Positions 1 through 7,914 of a stretch of 64,000 nucleotides of DNA are shown here, in pieces. Within the stretch, counting starts at the first letter, position 1. Every line of letters begins with the position of its first letter. Under the pieces are notes generated by a model, which was given only the letters and a program-made list of their open reading frames with translations, did no database searches and was not told where the DNA came from. Source of the DNA: Parabacteroides chinchillae (GTDB lineage: Bacteria > Bacteroidota > Bacteroidia > Bacteroidales > Tannerellaceae); the NCBI RefSeq assembly GCF_900108035.1, contig NZ_FNVS01000017.1, positions 1 to 64,000 on the forward strand, written 5' to 3'. The position numbers and the translations under genes are program-made.

Positions 1-64
1 TAGGTGTACGGAGGCTCCGCCGGTGCGTCGGTGATACTTTTGTAGGTATACGGAGGTTTTCCGT
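1..64. repeat. Two imperfect 21-22 bp direct repeats
   Basis: Two similar GC-rich units beginning TAGGTGTACGGAGG (from 1) and TAGGTATACGGAGG (from 43) lie 42 bases apart, and each can fold into a small CGGAG/CTCCG or ACGGA/TCCGT hairpin. No reading frame of useful length crosses them. Their role is unknown. They may be the end of a larger repeat array that lies outside the window. Confidence 0.4.
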
Positions 65-86
65 GTGGTACGGACACACGTTTTCG

Positions 87-108
87 GCAGGCTGCAAGGG
101 CAGCCTGC
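87..108. terminator. Strong hairpin, possible terminator
   Basis: A perfect 9-bp stem (GCAGGCTGC at 87-95 with GCAGCCTGC at 100-108) closes an AAGG loop. It is followed on the plus strand by T-rich sequence, including a TTTTTT run near 122-127. It would suit termination of a plus-strand gene lying before the window, but that gene is not visible. Confidence 0.4.
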
Positions 109-182
109 TATGTTTTGATTGTTTTTTACGTGAAAAAGGTGGGTGGAGGAAAGGTTACGTTTTTTTTGCAAAATTTCCTTCT

Positions 183-479
183 TCATGAAGAAGGACTGCG
201 GAACATGTATGTTCCGCAGATATATGTCTTATACAAGGAATGTATTTCATCTTGTTTATGAGATGTTGCGGGGGCAAAGATAGGGATTTCTTGTGCGGTA
301 AGGAAAAATATCTGCGTAAATCTGCGCTTGTTTACGGAATACAGTCTCGGGCTTTTGCCTGTGATCTCTTTGAACTGCCGGAAGAAGGAAGTGCGTGAAT
401 AAAAACGGCTCATCGCGTTCTGTTCATCTGTAGAAACACTCTTTTTTCTATCCTGGGCCTGGCTGGAGATACGAACGAT
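183..479 (-). pseudogene. AraC-family regulator, C-terminal HTH remnant
   Basis: The minus-strand frame reads SRTSFFRQFKEITGKSP near its middle, the typical end of the second helix-turn-helix of AraC/XylS regulators. The open frame continues upstream of the only ATG (413) through TDEQNAM to about 479, with no recognisable N-terminal domain and only about 30 bases left before the end of proA. The tail after the HTH is partly encoded by a TCTGCG repeat at about 309-327. This looks like the 3' relic of a deleted regulator gene rather than a working protein. Homology is visible over only about 25 residues, so the assignment is moderate. Confidence 0.45.
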
Positions 480-508
480 TTGGTATCTATAATGAACGAA
501 TTGGAACG

Positions 509-1756
509 TTATTCTCTTACTTGTCCTTCTCCTTCGATTATGTATTTGTATGTAGTGAGTTCGGGCAATGCCATTGGACCCCGGGCATGCAGCTTTTGTG
601 TGCTGATACCTATTTCGGCACCGAAGCCGAATTGTGCACCGTCGGTAAAGGCTGTAGATACGTTTGCATACACACAGGCGGCGTCTACCATTTGCTGGAA
701 TTTGCGGATGGCTTCGCCTGATTCGCTGACAATGCTTTCGCTGTGCTTCGAACTGTAGCGTGAGATATGTTGCAAGGCTTCGTCAAACGTGTTTACGGTG
801 CGGATGCTCATTTTGTAGTCCAGAAATTCTGTTCCGAAACTGTCGGGGGCGGCAGGCCGGAGTAATTCGGACGGGTATTGGTTGCAGAGTGCGGCATAGG
901 CAGGTTTGTCGGCATAAATTATCACCCGGCTGTTTTGCAGCTTGCTGCAAATGTAGGGTAGATCGGACAGGCGGTCGTGGTGGATAATGAGGCAGTCTAA
1001 TGCGTTGCACACACTTACGCGACGTGTCTTTGCATTGTTCACAATGGCCTGGCCTTTCTCTTTATCTCCGTCTTTATCGAAATAAGTATGACAGATTCCT
1101 GCACCGGTTTCAATTACCGGAACACGGGCATTATCACGTACAAAGTTGATAAGCGAACTGCTTCCGCGCGGAATGATCAAATCTACCAGCCCGATTGCAT
1201 TTAATAGTTCGGCTGTCGATTCCCTGCCAGGGGGAAGCAGTGTACAGACTGCCGGATTTATAGTATGGCGCTCAAGTACGCGGTGTATAATCCCGACTAA
1301 AGCTCTGTTTGAACAGTCTGCATCCGATCCTCCTTTCAATACACAGGTATTACCGCTTTTGAAGCAGAGCGAAAACACATCGAAAGTAACATTCGGCCGG
1401 GCTTCATAAATTACGCCTATTACGCCGAAAGGCACGGTTATTTTCCGTATCACCATTCCGTTGGGACGGGTTGCTTCATCCAGTGTTTTGCCCAGCGGGG
1501 TGGACAGGGTGGCTACGTTACGCATATCTCCGGCAATTCCTTCCAGTCGATCGGGGGTGAGTTTCAGCCGGTCGTATTTCGGATTGGCCGGATCCATTCG
1601 CGACAGATCTTTGGCATTCTCTGCCAATACGTATGACTGGCAGTTTAATAATTCTTGTGCCGTGTCTTGCAAAATCCGGTTGATCTTGTTATCACTTAAC
1701 GTCAGTAATGAACGCGATCCGTTTACTGCTTGTTCCAATGTCTTTATTATACTCAT
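509..1756 (-). CDS. proA: Gamma-glutamyl phosphate reductase (glutamate-5-semialdehyde dehydrogenase)
   Basis: ProA makes the second step of proline synthesis, the NADPH reduction of gamma-glutamyl phosphate to glutamate 5-semialdehyde in the cytoplasm. The 415-residue protein has the usual family length. Near residue 100 the motif [15 protein letters not shown] is characteristic of ProA, followed by [13 protein letters not shown] and, about residue 198, [12 protein letters not shown]. The catalytic cysteine is in [11 protein letters not shown] near residue 250. The gene starts 4 bases after the end of proB on the same strand, so the two form a proBA operon in the order B then A. ProC, which finishes the pathway, is at 30113-30916 and is not part of this operon. 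Confidence 0.96.
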   Translation of the reverse strand: MSIIKTLEQAVNGSRSLLTLSDNKINRILQDTAQELLNCQSYVLAENAKDLSRMDPANPKYDRLKLTPDRLEGIAGDMRNVATLSTPLGKTLDEATRPNGMVIRKITVPFGVIGVIYEARPNVTFDVFSLCFKSGNTCVLKGGSDADCSNRALVGIIHRVLERHTINPAVCTLLPPGRESTAELLNAIGLVDLIIPRGSSSLINFVRDNARVPVIETGAGICHTYFDKDGDKEKGQAIVNNAKTRRVSVCNALDCLIIHHDRLSDLPYICSKLQNSRVIIYADKPAYAALCNQYPSELLRPAAPDSFGTEFLDYKMSIRTVNTFDEALQHISRYSSKHSESIVSESGEAIRKFQQMVDAACVYANVSTAFTDGAQFGFGAEIGISTQKLHARGPMALPELTTYKYIIEGEGQVRE

Positions 1757-1760
1757 ACTT

Positions 1761-2852
1761 TTATGCCTGGTCTAAATATAAATAATCGTAATGTATCAGC
1801 GGTTTCAAATCGCGGTGCCCGATAAGCCGGGTAGCTTCCTTGCTATCATAGCCGGCACAGCCTACGCCTAATTGTATACCTTCTTCGTTGATTATTTTTA
1901 CGATGTCGTCTTTTTCAAATTCTCCTTTTATATGTGTTACGCCAACCAACAGGATACTGGTTGCCTTCGGGTCGAGAAGTGCTTCCTCGGCACCTTTGTT
2001 GATATGGATTTCTCCTTTGGCAAAGCCTTCGGAATGGGCGATCCATTTCTTTACGCTGCTTACGGGTTTGGGCGAAGGAAGAAAGCGTGTGCAAACCGTA
2101 TCGCTTCCTTTAGCCAATAATTCCAGCAGGATATTGTTTTTCTTGCCGTTGGCAATGATAACGGTGATGCCTTCGTCGGCTACCTTGCGGGCGATATTGC
2201 ATTTGGTTAACATACCGCCGCGTCCGAATGAAGATTTGCTTGTTTGTACATATTCGGACAAGTCCTGTCTGCCGTTGTCTATTGTCCGGATTACCTCGGA
2301 TGCCGGGTCTTGCGGGTTGCCGTTGTATATACCGTCTATATTACTTAATATGATGAGTGCATCCATGCCCATCATGGTGGCGATGAGGCCGGACAGTTCG
2401 TCGTTGTCGGTAAACATCAGTTCCGTAACGGAGATGGTATCGTTTTCGTTTACAATGGGAATTACTTTGTTTTCCAACATTACTTCCATGCAGTGCTTCT
2501 GGTTGAGATAGTGCGTACGGCTACCAAAGTTCTCCTTGGTGGTCAATACTTGTCCGCAAGCTATTTTGTGTTCGCGGAACAGTTCGAAGTACCGGTTTAT
2601 TAATTTTGCCTGGCCTACGGCAGAGTAAAGTTGGCGGGCAGATACGTGATCCAGCTTTTTGTTTGGCTTCACTTCGCTTCGTCCCGAAGCTACGGCTCCG
2701 GATGATATTAGGATTACTTCTACACCATGCTGATGAAGCTCTGCAACCTGATCTGCTAGTGCTGACATACGGGTGACATCCAGCGATCCGTCTTTGCGCG
2801 TGAGTACGTTGCTTCCGATTTTGATTGCTATTCTTGTAAACTGATATGCCAT
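1761..2852 (-). CDS. proB: Glutamate 5-kinase
   Basis: ProB phosphorylates the gamma-carboxyl of glutamate with ATP, the committed and usually proline-inhibited step of proline synthesis. The 363-residue protein has an amino-acid kinase domain (IKIGSNVLT near the N-terminus, [12 protein letters not shown] about residue 50, [10 protein letters not shown] about 133, [11 protein letters not shown] about 170). It is followed by a C-terminal PUA domain (from about residue 270, [13 protein letters not shown]), as in the long ProB form. The start ATG lies about 20 bases after a TATATTTG promoter element. It is the first gene of the proBA operon. Confidence 0.96.
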   Translation of the reverse strand: MAYQFTRIAIKIGSNVLTRKDGSLDVTRMSALADQVAELHQHGVEVILISSGAVASGRSEVKPNKKLDHVSARQLYSAVGQAKLINRYFELFREHKIACGQVLTTKENFGSRTHYLNQKHCMEVMLENKVIPIVNENDTISVTELMFTDNDELSGLIATMMGMDALIILSNIDGIYNGNPQDPASEVIRTIDNGRQDLSEYVQTSKSSFGRGGMLTKCNIARKVADEGITVIIANGKKNNILLELLAKGSDTVCTRFLPSPKPVSSVKKWIAHSEGFAKGEIHINKGAEEALLDPKATSILLVGVTHIKGEFEKDDIVKIINEEGIQLGVGCAGYDSKEATRLIGHRDLKPLIHYDYLYLDQA

Positions 2853-2872
2853 ATTTGTGATACTTTAGTTTA

Positions 2873-2880
2873 CAAATATA
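2873..2880 (-). promoter_or_regulatory. Bacteroidetes -7 element of proBA
   Basis: TATATTTG on the minus strand matches the TAnnTTTG consensus and ends 21 bases before the proB ATG, giving a predicted leader of only about 15-17 nucleotides. No clear -33 TTTG was found. Confidence 0.6.
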
Positions 2881-2976
2881 GATACTATAATCGAAAAGGA
2901 AGTCAATATGGCTGTAGAATTAACATTTTGGTATTTGAATGAGTTTGAAGGTGTGTCAAAAATCGGAATTAAGGAA

Positions 2977-3064
2977 CGCAGACGGAGCACAGAGAAACGC
3001 AGACCCTATTGATTATTAATAAAATCAGTCTGCGTTTTTCTGTGTGTTCTGCGTTATCTGCGTC
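2977..3064. repeat. Long inverted repeat of CTGCG/CACAGA type
   Basis: The arm CACAGAGAAACGCAGAC (2988-3004) pairs with 3028-3044, 16 of 17 bases, across a 23-base loop. Extra ACGCAGAC and TCTGCGTC copies lie just outside it. A related TCTGCGTAAATCTGCG unit is at about 311-326. It lies after the 3' end of the proline dehydrogenase gene (minus strand) and before the proB promoter, so it could work as a 3'-end hairpin. The repeated unit suggests a dispersed intergenic repeat family. Confidence 0.6.
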
Positions 3065-3082
3065 CGGTGGACACAACCTCAT

Positions 3083-4258
3083 TTATTTTCTTGTTTGTGT
3101 ACGACGCTGCATTTCGTGTTTTAGCATACGAAGCTCGCGGCTTGTTTGCCCCGCTACGGATGTGTTTTCTTCTGCCCGTCGTATCAGATAAGGAAGTACA
3201 TCCCGAACGGGAGCGTACGGAACATATTTGGTAACATTAAATCCCTCGTGGGCAAGGTTGAATGAAATGTTATCACTCATTCCCAGCAATTGGGCAAAGA
3301 AGATTCTGGAGTCGTTGTGCGGGATTCCTTTTTCATCCATCAGCTTAGCCAGCTTATAATTGCTTTCTTCGTTGTGGGTTCCCATAAACATTTCGAAACG
3401 ATCCAGATGATCCATTACGAAAGCTACTCCGGCATCATAGTTTTCATCAGTAGCCTGTTTGTCTTTGCAGATGGGATCGGGATAACCCAATGCTGCGGCG
3501 CGGGCACGTTCTTCTTCCATGTAGGCGCCTCTTACAAACTTGACTCCTGCGATATAGCCTTTTTCTATTGTGTCATCGTATATGCGGCGCAGGTACGGCA
3601 TGCGGTCATGACGGTACATTTGCAATGTGGCAAAGACGATGGCGCGTTTCTTGTTGAACCGGCGCATGGCATCGTCTGTCAATTCGTCGATGGCGTCCTG
3701 AAAGCAATAGTCTTCGGCATCCACAAGAATACGGACATCGTTATCGTAAGCGCGTTGGCAAAGAGCCATGAAACGTTCGCGGAATTCCCTGAATTGTTTT
3801 ACTTCTTCGATAGTCAGCTCACTGCGTTTTTCGGAAGCTTTGCAAAGTAGTTCGTCGGTTGTTATGGTTGAAGGCTTAAACACGGCGTAAGCCAGATTGG
3901 GATTTCCTTTTGCGTAGTCTATAGATCTTAAAGTCTCTTCAAACGTGGCGCGGATGCCTTCAGGGGTTTGTTCGCCTTCGGCGGAGAAGTCGAGCGTCGA
4001 TTTAACGTTGAACTTCGTTAAATGGTTGATTACCCCAGCACAATCCTGCAAAGTTTCGCCTCCTACGAATTGCTTGTAAAGTGTAGGCTTTACAGCCCAT
4101 GCCAAAGGAAAATGAATCTTGATGGCAATCGAGCTTCCTATCTTTGCGCACTTTACCAGCCACGGATGTTTTATGGTGTTAAAAAGAAGGTAAGCATTCT
4201 TTAGTTCGCCCTGTGATTTAGCCGAGAAAGCAATCTCGGTGTTATTAAAATCCAACAT
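3083..4258 (-). CDS. Proline dehydrogenase (monofunctional PRODH)
   Basis: This flavoenzyme oxidises proline to 1-pyrroline-5-carboxylate, the first step of proline catabolism. The 391-residue protein matches the TIM-barrel PRODH domain: ATLQMYRHDRMPYL near residue 210, GVKFVRGAYMEEER about 240 and, close to the C-terminus, KYVPYAPVRDVLPYLIRRAEEN with the proline-binding RRxxEN signature. It lacks the DNA-binding and aldehyde dehydrogenase parts of Proteobacterial PutA; that second activity is encoded separately just upstream (P5C dehydrogenase, 45 bases away, same strand). The two genes probably form a catabolic operon. No signal peptide is seen. Confidence 0.93.
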   Translation of the reverse strand: MLDFNNTEIAFSAKSQGELKNAYLLFNTIKHPWLVKCAKIGSSIAIKIHFPLAWAVKPTLYKQFVGGETLQDCAGVINHLTKFNVKSTLDFSAEGEQTPEGIRATFEETLRSIDYAKGNPNLAYAVFKPSTITTDELLCKASEKRSELTIEEVKQFREFRERFMALCQRAYDNDVRILVDAEDYCFQDAIDELTDDAMRRFNKKRAIVFATLQMYRHDRMPYLRRIYDDTIEKGYIAGVKFVRGAYMEEERARAAALGYPDPICKDKQATDENYDAGVAFVMDHLDRFEMFMGTHNEESNYKLAKLMDEKGIPHNDSRIFFAQLLGMSDNISFNLAHEGFNVTKYVPYAPVRDVLPYLIRRAEENTSVAGQTSRELRMLKHEMQRRTQTRK

Positions 4259-4303
4259 AGTATTCGATTTGTGAAGTTGATTTATCAGGTTGTCCGGAAT
4301 TAA

Positions 4304-5935
4304 TTATTTTTCTCCCAAGAATGGATATTTATAGTCTGTTGGTGGAACAAGCGCTTCCTTGATAGTCCGCGGATTTGTCCATCGGATCAGGTTCAACGGA
4401 CCACCTGCCTTGTCGTTCGTTCCCGAAGCTCTTGAACCTCCGAATGGCTGTTGGGCAATAACAGCACCGGTAGGCTTGTCGTTGATATAGAAGTTACCGG
4501 CGGCATAGCGGAGTTTGTTGAATGCAACGTCTATCGCATAACGGTCGCGGGCAAAGATAGAGCCTGTTAAAGCATATGGAGAAGTGCGGTCGCACAATTC
4601 GAGTGTTTCTTCATATTTGGCATCATCGTAAACGTATACCGTAATAACCGGGCCGAATATTTCTTCCACCATTGATTTGAACATAGGGTCGGTGGTTTGG
4701 ATAACAGTAGGTTCCACAAAGTAACCTTTTGACTTGTCTCCATGTCCGCCGAAGATTACTTCCGCGTCGGGCGATTGCTTGGCGTAGTTGATGTAGCTCA
4801 TAATATTGTCGAATGATGCTTCATCTATCACTGCGTTTATAAAGTTGGAAAAGTCTTGTACGTCTCCCATCTTGATTTCTTTCAGCATTTCGCCTACCTG
4901 TTCTTTTATTTCTTTCCAGAGTGAAGCCGGTATATAAGCGCGTGAGCCGGCAGAACATTTTTGTCCCTGATATTCGAATGCACCGCGTACAATGGCTGTT
5001 GCAACATCAGTTGTAGGAGCGGATGGGTGCACGAATATGAAATTCTTTCCACCTGTTTCTCCTACGATTTTCGGATAAGATTTATAGGTGCCAAGGTTTT
5101 CTCCCATCTGTCTCCAAAGGGTGTTGAAGGTGGAAGTCGAACCTGTAAAATGGAAACCTGCCAGATCACGGCTGGTTGTAACGACCTTGCCGATTACGCT
5201 TCCCTGGCCGGGGATAAAGTTGACAACACCATCGGGTAAGCCTGCTTCCCGGAATATTTTCATCAACAGGTAATTGGAATGGATAGCGGTGGTAGATGGC
5301 TTCCATACGCAAACATTTCCCATCATGGCAGGAGCCAGGTTTAAGTTGGATGCTATAGAGGTGAAGTTGAAAGGCGTAAGCGAGAATACAAAACCTTCGA
5401 GGGCGCGATACTCCATCCGGTTCAATATACCGGTCTCGGAATAAGGCTGATCAGCATAAAGCTGGCTTGCATAGAATGTACTGAAACGCAGGAAATCAAT
5501 TAGTTCGCAAGGGGCATCAATTTCTGCCTGCATCGGGTTTTTGCTCTGGCCTAACATTACGGACGCATTTACCAGATAGCGGTATTTAGTGGAAATCAAT
5601 TCAGCAACACGAAGCATAACGGATGCGCGTTCCACCCAAGGCAATTCCGACCAGTCTTTATGTGCTTTCATGGCGGCGTCAATTGCCATTTGCACTTCTT
5701 TTTCGCCGGCTTTGTGGTAAGTTGCCAGTACATGGTGATGATCGTGCGGCATGACCACTTTTCCGGTATTTCCTGTACGGATTTCTTTTCCTCCTATCAC
5801 CAGGGGAATATCCCATTCTTCGGAACTAAGTTGTGCGAGGGTTTGTTTTAATACTTTCTTTTCGGCAGAACCGGGAGCATAGGCTTTCACTGGCTCGTTA
5901 ATTGGCTTCGGAAAGCTGAAAATTGCGTTATCCAT
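4304..5935 (-). CDS. pruA: L-glutamate gamma-semialdehyde (P5C) dehydrogenase
   Basis: This NAD-dependent aldehyde dehydrogenase converts glutamate semialdehyde, the open form of P5C, to glutamate, completing proline breakdown. At 543 residues it is the usual length for the PruA/RocA type. Visible motifs are GFHFTGSTSTF (nucleotide binding, about residue 265), PKIVGETGGKNF with the general-base glutamate (about 290), GAFEYQGQKCSAGSRAYI with the catalytic cysteine (about 325) and EEIFGPVITVYVY (about 425). It precedes the proline dehydrogenase on the same strand. Together with proBA on the same strand, it means that the forward and reverse glutamate-proline routes are encoded within 5.5 kb. 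Confidence 0.95.
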   Translation of the reverse strand: MDNAIFSFPKPINEPVKAYAPGSAEKKVLKQTLAQLSSEEWDIPLVIGGKEIRTGNTGKVVMPHDHHHVLATYHKAGEKEVQMAIDAAMKAHKDWSELPWVERASVMLRVAELISTKYRYLVNASVMLGQSKNPMQAEIDAPCELIDFLRFSTFYASQLYADQPYSETGILNRMEYRALEGFVFSLTPFNFTSIASNLNLAPAMMGNVCVWKPSTTAIHSNYLLMKIFREAGLPDGVVNFIPGQGSVIGKVVTTSRDLAGFHFTGSTSTFNTLWRQMGENLGTYKSYPKIVGETGGKNFIFVHPSAPTTDVATAIVRGAFEYQGQKCSAGSRAYIPASLWKEIKEQVGEMLKEIKMGDVQDFSNFINAVIDEASFDNIMSYINYAKQSPDAEVIFGGHGDKSKGYFVEPTVIQTTDPMFKSMVEEIFGPVITVYVYDDAKYEETLELCDRTSPYALTGSIFARDRYAIDVAFNKLRYAAGNFYINDKPTGAVIAQQPFGGSRASGTNDKAGGPLNLIRWTNPRTIKEALVPPTDYKYPFLGEK

Positions 5936-6127
5936 TGTAATTCAGATTTTATATAAGGTTAAATACATAATGTTATATGTTTGTAAACTTACGGAATATT
6001 ATGAGAAAATAGACAGTATTATAGTTAAAATATTTTTAAAGGATGGGTAAGTGTTGACAAAGTGTCGCAACATTCCGGTATATGGGATTGTTATTATTAC
6101 AAGTTAATCATCTTAAAGGAAAGAATT

Positions 6128-6316
6128 ATGGCGATAAGTAGAGTTTGGATAGAAGACGGCTGTATAGCCTGTGGCAACTGCGAGTCGGTTTGCCCTGAAG
6201 TATTTACTGTATCAGATCACTCAGAAGTAAGAGAAGGTGTTGTTTTTGCCGACTTTGAAGCAGGCATCAAGCAAGCTGCCGATGAGTGTCCGGTTGAAGT
6301 AATTAAATTCGAATAA
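6128..6316 (+). CDS. Small 4Fe-4S ferredoxin
   Basis: This 62-residue electron carrier has CIACGNC (Cys12, 15, 18) plus a remote Cys54 in DECP, the four-ligand pattern of single-cluster ferredoxins of the Thermotoga type. Cys22, in ESVCPEVF, is the residue that forms a disulfide in that family, but its usual partner Cys about ten residues before the last ligand is absent, so no disulfide is expected. I chose the ATG at 6128 because AAAGGAAAG lies just before it and the protein then begins directly with the conserved domain; the longer open frame from 6062 adds non-conserved sequence. It is transcribed away from pruA and the redox partner is unknown. Confidence 0.9.
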   Translation: MAISRVWIEDGCIACGNCESVCPEVFTVSDHSEVREGVVFADFEAGIKQAADECPVEVIKFE

Positions 6317-6361
6317 CAAACCGGAATTTGTTTTTCATCGCTTCCGAATATATTCCTAACG

Positions 6362-6395
6362 CGGGGCAAACGCAACTTAGTTGTAGTTTGCCCCG
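6362..6395. terminator. Bidirectional terminator between ferredoxin and antitoxin
   Basis: CGGGGCAAAC (6362-6371) pairs perfectly with GTTTGCCCCG (6386-6395), and the 14-base loop contains a minor CAACT/AGTTG stem. The hairpin lies between the ends of two convergent genes. Neither side has a long T run. Confidence 0.55.
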
Positions 6396-6412
6396 GTTCA
6401 TTCTAGCACTTC

Positions 6413-6715
6413 TTACATGACCGGGTTCAACTCAACAGTTAATCCCAAAGCTGAGGCGATACGGTAGAAGGTAGATACCTTCGGTTCCGTTCTGCCGGTC
6501 TCAACACGGGAAATGTAAGATTTATTTGTCCCGATCCTCTCTGCAAGTTCCGCCTGTGTCATGTTGGCCTTCTTTCGGGCTTCCTCTATAATTTGTCCTG
6601 TAAAGAAAGCGTGAGCCTTATCCTCAGCGGCTCTACGCTCCGGAGTTCCTTCTTTGCCAAATGCTACGTCTAATTGTGCATCGACATCAAACATCTTTAG
6701 TTCTTTTTCGCTCAT
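6413..6715 (-). CDS. XRE-family antitoxin (HigA-like)
   Basis: The 100-residue protein has an N-terminal flexible part and a C-terminal helix-turn-helix with MTQAELAERIGTNKSYISRVETG at about residues 53-75, typical of HigA antitoxins that both neutralise a RelE-fold toxin and repress the operon. In this toxin-first arrangement it follows the toxin gene and overlaps its original 3' end by 29 bases. The frame is intact and the motif is well kept, although the partner toxin gene is broken (see 6687-6943). It may act as a solitary antitoxin or a small repressor. Confidence 0.85.
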   Translation of the reverse strand: MSEKELKMFDVDAQLDVAFGKEGTPERRAAEDKAHAFFTGQIIEEARKKANMTQAELAERIGTNKSYISRVETGRTEPKVSTFYRIASALGLTVELNPVM

Positions 6716-6943
6716 AATATTCTTCCTTTAGTTTTAATGCTTTATCTATTTCTTTATCAGGTGTTTTTTGGGTTTTCTAAGTTTAAACAAACCGTCTCGT
6801 ATGGATTTTACATACTTGGCCGGTAATCGGTCTTGAGTCTTTAGCATAAGCAAACCATACAGAACCTTTTCTTGTGTTCCCTTATCGAGAGTATTGAAAA
6901 AATCTTTGTAGTAGTTCTCATATGCTATTATCTGTCTTTTCAT
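6687..6943 (-). pseudogene. HigB/RelE-type toxin with internal deletion and frameshift
   Basis: The frame from the ATG at 6943 reads MKRQIIAYENYYKDFF and continues to DGLFKLR, the first two thirds of a HigB-like mRNA interferase. It then runs into KPKKHLIKK and a stop at 6768-6766. In the next frame the same DNA reads KTQKTPDKEIDKALKLKEEYYE, which is the normal toxin C-terminus. The conserved middle strand segment that normally joins LR to QKKTQKTP, about 25-30 residues carrying the IFF/VLFNGF core, is missing. A single deletion has therefore removed the core and changed frame. The original stop would be at 6687-6689, inside the antitoxin gene. Confidence 0.8.
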
Positions 6944-7141
6944 GTAGCAAAGATCTGGAAAGTTTATCAGTTGAGCAACCTTTAGGGCTATATTTCGTGA
7001 AATCAAATCAGCCTTTCTAAGCCCTTATTTCTTTGTAGACGGTCAATTTGTAGTGAGAAGTATTTTCTTACCTTGATTTATTTTTGTTCTGCGGACTTTT
7101 TAATCGTTTGATACTATACTTTTATTCTTTTGACCAGGGGC

Positions 7142-7197
7142 AAAATTAATTACTACCTAGGTAAAAATTAATTTTTACCTAGGTAGTAATTAATTTT
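7142..7197. repeat. Perfect 56-bp palindrome
   Basis: Bases 7142-7169 are the exact reverse complement of 7170-7197, with no loop. Each arm contains the 10-bp palindrome TACCTAGGTA (7154-7163 and 7176-7185), with centres 22 bp apart, about two helical turns. The centre is AAAAATTAATTTTT. It lies between the divergently read toxin remnant and the XRE-cupin gene, where no gene ends, so it is not a simple terminator. A double operator for a dimeric regulator, or a cruciform site, is more plausible. Confidence 0.9.
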
Positions 7198-7258
7198 TGC
7201 CTTGCTGAAAAGATTATTTATTCCTGTACTTTTTATTAGAAAGTGCTGTATTTCTTCT

Positions 7259-7266
7259 TACCTTTG
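7259..7266 (+). promoter_or_regulatory. -7 element of the XRE-cupin/acyl-CoA synthetase operon
   Basis: TACCTTTG matches TAnnTTTG and lies 33 bases before the ATG at 7300, so transcription should start near 7271. The 56-bp palindrome ends about 60 bases before this element, close enough for regulation. Confidence 0.6.
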
Positions 7267-7299
7267 GTGCATCTTAATCATAATAAAAAACTACATCAG

Positions 7300-7854
7300 A
7301 TGAATGAGCAGATACGACAAATTGCAGAACGTCTGGCCGGGTTGCGTGATGCATTGGAGATTACGCCTGAAGAACTTGCCAGAGTATGCAACATCACCAC
7401 GGATGAATATCTTTTGCTTGAAAGCGGTACGGTGGATATTTCGGTAAGTGTACTCCATCAGATATCTCAGGCTTATGGTGTTGAGCTGACTACACTAATG
7501 TTTGGAGACGAACCGAAGATGAGTGCTTACTTTGTTACCCGTAGAGGAAAAGGTATAGCTGTAGAGCGTACCAAAGCCTATAAATACCAATCACTGGCGG
7601 CTGGTTTTGCCGGACGAAAGGCCGATCCTTTTTTGGTGACTGTTCATCCTAAGCCGGATGAAGAGCCTGTTTATCTGAACTCGCATCCAGGACAGGAATA
7701 TAATCTTGTATTGAGCGGACGTATGCTTTTGCAGATAAATAATAAAGAATTGATACTGGAAGAAGGAGACAGTATCTACTTTAACTCTGAGTTGCCTCAT
7801 GGAATGAAGGCTTTGGATGGAGAAAAAGTAAGTTTTTTGGCGATCATTTTATAA
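7300..7854 (+). CDS. XRE-family transcriptional regulator with C-terminal cupin
   Basis: The 184-residue protein joins an N-terminal helix-turn-helix (about residues 5-60, with ITPEELARVCNITTDEYLLLESG) to a cupin sensor domain (about 110-184; motifs HPGQEYNLVLSGRM and EEGDSIYFNSELPHGMKA). This architecture typically senses a small ligand and controls a neighbouring enzyme gene. I chose the ATG at 7300 because the promoter-like TACCTTTG at 7259-7266 lies inside the longer frame from 7243. The acyl-CoA synthetase starts 60 bases downstream on the same strand. Direct control of that gene, possibly with acyl-CoA or a free acid as signal, is an inference. Confidence 0.87.
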   Translation: MNEQIRQIAERLAGLRDALEITPEELARVCNITTDEYLLLESGTVDISVSVLHQISQAYGVELTTLMFGDEPKMSAYFVTRRGKGIAVERTKAYKYQSLAAGFAGRKADPFLVTVHPKPDEEPVYLNSHPGQEYNLVLSGRMLLQINNKELILEEGDSIYFNSELPHGMKALDGEKVSFLAIIL

Positions 7855-7914
7855 ATTAAGACTTGGGAAGCTAAGGAATCGGAATCCTTGTCTTCGATTA
7901 TCAATTAAGAGAAT

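Noticed and set aside
5976-5983. TATGTTTG as a promoter for the ferredoxin
   Set aside because: It matches TAnnTTTG, but the leader would be about 140 bases and no -33 box is present; it is not strong enough to list as a feature.
6062-6127. N-terminal extension of the ferredoxin
   Set aside because: The extra residues are unlike any ferredoxin, and a better ribosome-binding region precedes the ATG at 6128.
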